Below, in pieces: positions 11,447 to 14,744 of a stretch of 14,744 bases of DNA (position 1 is the first letter of the stretch; the number at the start of each line of letters is the position of its first letter). The position numbers and the translations under genes were made by a program. The DNA comes from UBA2022 sp964621555 (GTDB lineage Bacteria; Patescibacteriota; Dojkabacteria; SC72): positions 1-14,744 of the forward strand of contig CAZUOO010000019.1 in NCBI GenBank assembly GCA_964621555.1. Reading direction: 5' to 3'. Below the pieces are notes generated by a model, which worked only from the letters and a program-made list of their open reading frames with translations, ran no database searches and was not told where the DNA came from.

Positions 11447-14400
11447 ATGTTACTTATTGAATATATGAGGGGAAATGTAATTTTAAAACTAGGTATATAT
11501 GTGAAAAGTATAGCACTGAAAGTGTATAGGGTCCTGTTAATTATGATTATTGTCTCTGCGTCTATACATCCCTCATTCCTATCGCTTCCTGGTAATGTGG
11601 AGAAAGCCTATGCTGCGAACTTCCAAATGAAATCAGGCTATTATACGGGTAATGGATCGTCACTTAGTATTACTGGCTTAGGATTCCAACCTGAATTGGT
11701 GATAGTTAAGTCGAGCTCTGGTGCAGGTGTTGGTGCTTTTAAAACAAGTGCAATGCCTGCCGCAAATACTGCGTTTTTTTCTGGTGCAGCAGATGATACA
11801 ACTACAAAAATGACATTCGATTCAGATGGATTTACTGTAGGTCTACTTAACAACCTAAATAACCTAAATATTCTATACTACTGGGTCGCATTCACTGGAT
11901 CGGACTGTTCTGTAACAGGTAATTTCTGTGTCGGGCAATATACAGGTAACGGAGTTTCAACTCAAACAATATCAACTGGTTTTCAACCAGACGCCGTTAT
12001 CGTTAAGAGAACGAATGCGATTGCAGGGAATTTTAGAGTTACATCACACCCCGCAAACCGAGCCTCGTATTTCACAACTACCGCAGATAATACGGCAGGA
12101 GGGCTAATATCTTCATTCACTGCAAGTGGTTTCGTAGTAGGATCTGCAGTGAATAACGTAAACGGTGGTGCATATAACTTCTTCGCTTTCAAAGAAACTT
12201 CTGGGGCATTTAAGCAGGGGACTTATGCTGGAGATGGCACTGATAATAGAGATATTACGGGGGTTGGTTTCCTACCCAATTTAGTTATTGTAAAGAATTC
12301 AACATCAGCTACTTCTGGTAACCGAAATCCATTAATGATAACAGAGGATATTAATGGAGAAGGGGCTGTCGGTTTGGGAGCTGCGACCGCGGTTACAACT
12401 AATTCTATTCAGAATCTTAATTCTGATGGATTCCAGATTGGAAGTAGTGCGTTAATGAATCAATCAGGTCAGACACTGTATTATATCGCAATTGGAGGAG
12501 GGGGGAGTAATTCGACGAATGGTGATAGCTATTATTTTGATATTGGGACTTATACTGGGACAGGTTCGTCGTTATCTGTAAATTCGCTTAGTTTTAAACC
12601 TGATCTAATAATTATTAAGGGAGCGACTGCAGTTGCAGGGGTATTTAAAACTGGGGTAATGCAAGGTGATTTAACTGCATATTTAGGTTTAGCAACAACT
12701 GATTTCACTGGGGGGATAATTTCACTTGATTCAAACGGTTTTACTCTAGGCACAAGCACTGTTACAAATACATCAGGGGTTGAATATCAGTGGATGGCAT
12801 TTGGGAACGCATATAATCCTATTACTAATACAGGATCGGGTAATTTTGCGATTGGAGTTTATCATGGTACCGCAATCGATAATCTAAATATTAAAAAGAT
12901 TCCTTTCCAGCCTGCATATGTAGCAATTAAAAGAAATAACTCTACAGCGGGAGTGTTTAAAACCGCTTCGCATACTGGAGAGGTAACCAGTTTATTTTCA
13001 GCGACCGCGGATAGTGCCACTGATAATATTCAATCACTGACTAGTGATGGATTTCAGGTGGGGACTAATGCTACAAGTAATTCATCAGGGAGTTTACATA
13101 GATGGTTTGCATTTAAGGCTGGTCCGGATTTTGTGACAGGAACCTACACTGGTAATGGAGTGGATGATCGAGAAATATCAGGTGTAGGATTTACGTCGGG
13201 TTGGATGCATATTAAAAGAACTACGGCTGTGAATGGAGTTCATAGGAGTCAGAGGTTAGTGGGGGATAGCTCTCAGTATTTTACTGCTACGGCAAACGTT
13301 GCTGGGAGAATCAAGTCCATTACTTCCGATGGATTTACGTTAGGAACTCAAACGGAAGTAAATCTTGATACTGCATCATATTATTATGTGTGTTGGAAAG
13401 GAAATAGTTCTCCTACCGTTTCCTTAAATACTGCGGATGAATCAGTAACCTCGGATACTACACCATCACTAGATTTTACCGGTACTGACGAGAATGGTGA
13501 TGATATAAGATATCAAATACAGATTGATTCTAATAATACGTTTGATTCTGATAATAGTGGGGTAGTATTTGGAGATGATTTTAATGATAATTTCCTTAAT
13601 CCAGCTGATTGGTATGATAATAGTTCCGGTAATGCGGTGGAGACAAACCAGAGGCTTGAAATTACTTCGACCACAACATCAGGATATTATAGTGTACTTA
13701 GTCAAGATTACTTTGATTTGACTGGCACCTCATATATTGGAGAAGTCGTATCTATTGGTAATCAGGCGATAGCTTCACTTTCTGTTCAGCCTGTAATGCT
13801 TCGAATAGATAGTAGTAATCTAATTTCCTTTGAAATCTCTGATGACGAGGTTACTGCGAGAATTAGATTAGCTGGTAGTTCTTCGTATTTTGCAACTACA
13901 AGTTATAACGCTACAACAATGAAATGGTTAAGGTTAAGGGAGCAATCGGGCAATATATATTGGGAATATTCTGCAGATACATCATCTTGGAGTGAGCTAT
14001 ATTCGACTATCGCGCCATTTGATATAACGTCATTGGAGTTTGCAGTTATGATTGGTACTGATCAAGCTGAAACTTTAACTACCACGTTGGCGGTAGATAA
14101 TTTAAGTATTGGTGGGTCTGTGGCTCCTCTTATTTCTGCCGTCTCAGGTACTGACGCAGGGTTTGCTAATCAAGATACTCCAGCTGATACAGATCCATTT
14201 AACTCAGGTGAGGTTGTTAGGTATACAGTTCAAGGGGCTGATGAGCTAGTTGATGGGTTGTACTACTGGAGGGTGAGAGGATTAGATCCTAGTGGTACAA
14301 ATACGTATGGTAGCTGGAGTGCTATTCGTTCTTTCACTATCCTTTCTGGGGTTGAAATATCTATCGCAATAACTACAGATGGTACTATTGCATATGGGAA

Positions 14401-14740
14401 CCTTTCAGGGTCTGAGAGCAAAAGTACTCTAGATCTCTCTGATACTCAAACCGCTTCTAATACAGGGAATGTTACTATTGATTTGAATATAATGACTTCA
14501 CAGCCATCGGGATGGACATTAGGAGCCACTCCTGGGGTGGATACTTTTACACATGAGTTTTCTATTAACGGAGGGAGTAACTGGACTTTGTTTACCACCG
14601 CAGATAGTTATCAGACCTTATCAACAGGTTTTGCAGTTAGTGGTACACAGAATTTTGACCTAAGGATTACAGCACCATCCTCTTCAACCTCAGGTGATCA
14701 GAAGAATATTACAATTACGATACAGGCGATTGAGGGGTAG
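11402..14740 (+). CDS. Secreted repeat protein with split Ig-like domain and lectin-like insertion
   Basis: The longest frame has 1112 codons from a TTG. Better starts are ATG 11447 (codon 16, directly after TATAAT) or ATG 11465 (codon 22), the latter giving the most typical signal peptide: basic MRGNVILKLGIYVKS...VYR, hydrophobic VLLIMIIVSASI, cleavage near KAYA|ANF (codons 70-71). Then come six repeats of about 90 residues (about 78-666) with G-x-Y-T-G-N-G, GFQPxLVIVK and SDGFxxG...AF motifs; an Ig/FN3-like domain (about 668-721 plus 906-981, ending YYWRVRGLDPSG); inserted within it a lectin/LamG-like sandwich (about 722-905, from DDFNDNFLNPADW); and a C-terminal beta domain (about 983-1112) ending QNFDLRITAPSS...ITIQAIEG. 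No C-terminal helix or sorting signal exists, so it is probably released or held non-covalently. I cannot name the six-repeat family. Stop TAG. The role is inferred as surface or matrix binding. Confidence 0.9.
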   Translation: MYYQYYILSGSIIWRMLLIEYMRGNVILKLGIYVKSIALKVYRVLLIMIIVSASIHPSFLSLPGNVEKAYAANFQMKSGYYTGNGSSLSITGLGFQPELVIVKSSSGAGVGAFKTSAMPAANTAFFSGAADDTTTKMTFDSDGFTVGLLNNLNNLNILYYWVAFTGSDCSVTGNFCVGQYTGNGVSTQTISTGFQPDAVIVKRTNAIAGNFRVTSHPANRASYFTTTADNTAGGLISSFTASGFVVGSAVNNVNGGAYNFFAFKETSGAFKQGTYAGDGTDNRDITGVGFLPNLVIVKNSTSATSGNRNPLMITEDINGEGAVGLGAATAVTTNSIQNLNSDGFQIGSSALMNQSGQTLYYIAIGGGGSNSTNGDSYYFDIGTYTGTGSSLSVNSLSFKPDLIIIKGATAVAGVFKTGVMQGDLTAYLGLATTDFTGGIISLDSNGFTLGTSTVTNTSGVEYQWMAFGNAYNPITNTGSGNFAIGVYHGTAIDNLNIKKIPFQPAYVAIKRNNSTAGVFKTASHTGEVTSLFSATADSATDNIQSLTSDGFQVGTNATSNSSGSLHRWFAFKAGPDFVTGTYTGNGVDDREISGVGFTSGWMHIKRTTAVNGVHRSQRLVGDSSQYFTATANVAGRIKSITSDGFTLGTQTEVNLDTASYYYVCWKGNSSPTVSLNTADESVTSDTTPSLDFTGTDENGDDIRYQIQIDSNNTFDSDNSGVVFGDDFNDNFLNPADWYDNSSGNAVETNQRLEITSTTTSGYYSVLSQDYFDLTGTSYIGEVVSIGNQAIASLSVQPVMLRIDSSNLISFEISDDEVTARIRLAGSSSYFATTSYNATTMKWLRLREQSGNIYWEYSADTSSWSELYSTIAPFDITSLEFAVMIGTDQAETLTTTLAVDNLSIGGSVAPLISAVSGTDAGFANQDTPADTDPFNSGEVVRYTVQGADELVDGLYYWRVRGLDPSGTNTYGSWSAIRSFTILSGVEISIAITTDGTIAYGNLSGSESKSTLDLSDTQTASNTGNVTIDLNIMTSQPSGWTLGATPGVDTFTHEFSINGGSNWTLFTTADSYQTLSTGFAVSGTQNFDLRITAPSSSTSGDQKNITITIQAIEG
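11633..13399 (+). repeat. Six copies of a roughly 90-residue secreted repeat
   Basis: Units lie at about residues 78-166, 176-265, 271-365, 380-468, 483-572 and 578-666. Shared positions: an opening G-(T/Y/Q)-Y-(T/A/H)-G-(N/D/T)-G, a strand G-F-x-P-x-L-V-I-(V/I)-K, a second strand often (V/A)-F-(K/R)-(T/V), an I-x-S-(L/F)-x-S-(D/N)-G-F-x-(L/V/I)-G hairpin, and an aromatic end (Y-x-W-x-A-F). The sixth unit is the most diverged (WMHIKRT, VCWKG). The spacing is regular, about 100 residues between unit starts. Confidence 0.8.
13565..14116 (+). other. Lectin/LamG-like beta-sandwich inserted in an Ig-like domain
   Basis: Residues about 722-905 begin GDDFNDNFLNPADWYDNSSG, continue with RLEITSTTTSGYYSVLSQ, KWLRLREQSGNIYWEYSAD and end TTTLAVDNLSIGG, the order of strands typical of concanavalin-like glucanase/LamG sandwiches. 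It may bind carbohydrate; no catalytic acid pair could be identified. Confidence 0.6.
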
Positions 14741-14744
14741 GGTT

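Overview
The window looks like a chromosomal scaffold piece from an uncultivated Candidate Phyla Radiation (Patescibacteria) bacterium. The clues are two very large, Thr/Ser/Asn-rich exported proteins built from beta-sandwich repeats, a DUF2341-like module followed by FN3 repeats, a C-terminal arrangement of membrane segments with carboxypeptidase-regulatory-like domains, AT-rich DNA, almost no Shine-Dalgarno signals, and a 100-N scaffold gap. The phylum is inferred; Dojkabacteria- or Katanobacteria-like lineages are plausible but not demonstrated. The genetic code looks standard.

Layout. Positions 1-398 hold the C-terminal half of an EamA/DMT-type membrane transporter cut by the window edge. 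Convergent to it, on the minus strand (420-1241), is a Bro-N/DinD-like protein. A 217-bp divergent intergenic region (1242-1458) carries a perfect 9-bp inverted repeat and promoter-like hexamers. Positions 1459-9417 encode a 2652-residue membrane-anchored surface protein: N-terminal anchor, DUF2341-like module, three tail-collar-like units (one interrupted by a Gly-rich domain), about fourteen FN3-like repeats, an acidic/Pro linker, membrane segments and two carboxypeptidase-regulatory-like domains predicted to lie in the cytoplasm. A HAD phosphatase (9440-10120) follows after 22 bp.

The HAD gene converges with a heliorhodopsin gene on the minus strand (10117 to beyond 10638); the two stop codons share the palindrome CTAG. 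The heliorhodopsin N-terminus is lost in the N gap (10639-10738). Beyond the gap is a minus-strand VOC-fold, YecM-like protein (10799-11317), then a divergent promoter region and a secreted 1112-codon protein (about 11402-14740) with six copies of a roughly 90-residue repeat, an Ig/FN3-like domain split by an inserted lectin-like sandwich, and a C-terminal beta domain.

Together the window describes the cell surface and sensory side of a small, probably host- or partner-associated cell: two giant exported proteins for contact or adhesion and a retinal photoreceptor of the heliorhodopsin class. No retinal synthesis gene, phage, IS element, CRISPR array, tRNA or rRNA was recognised. The strongest items for follow-up are the heliorhodopsin, the two nested domain insertions in the surface proteins, and the predicted cytoplasmic placement of the regulatory-like domains of the giant protein.
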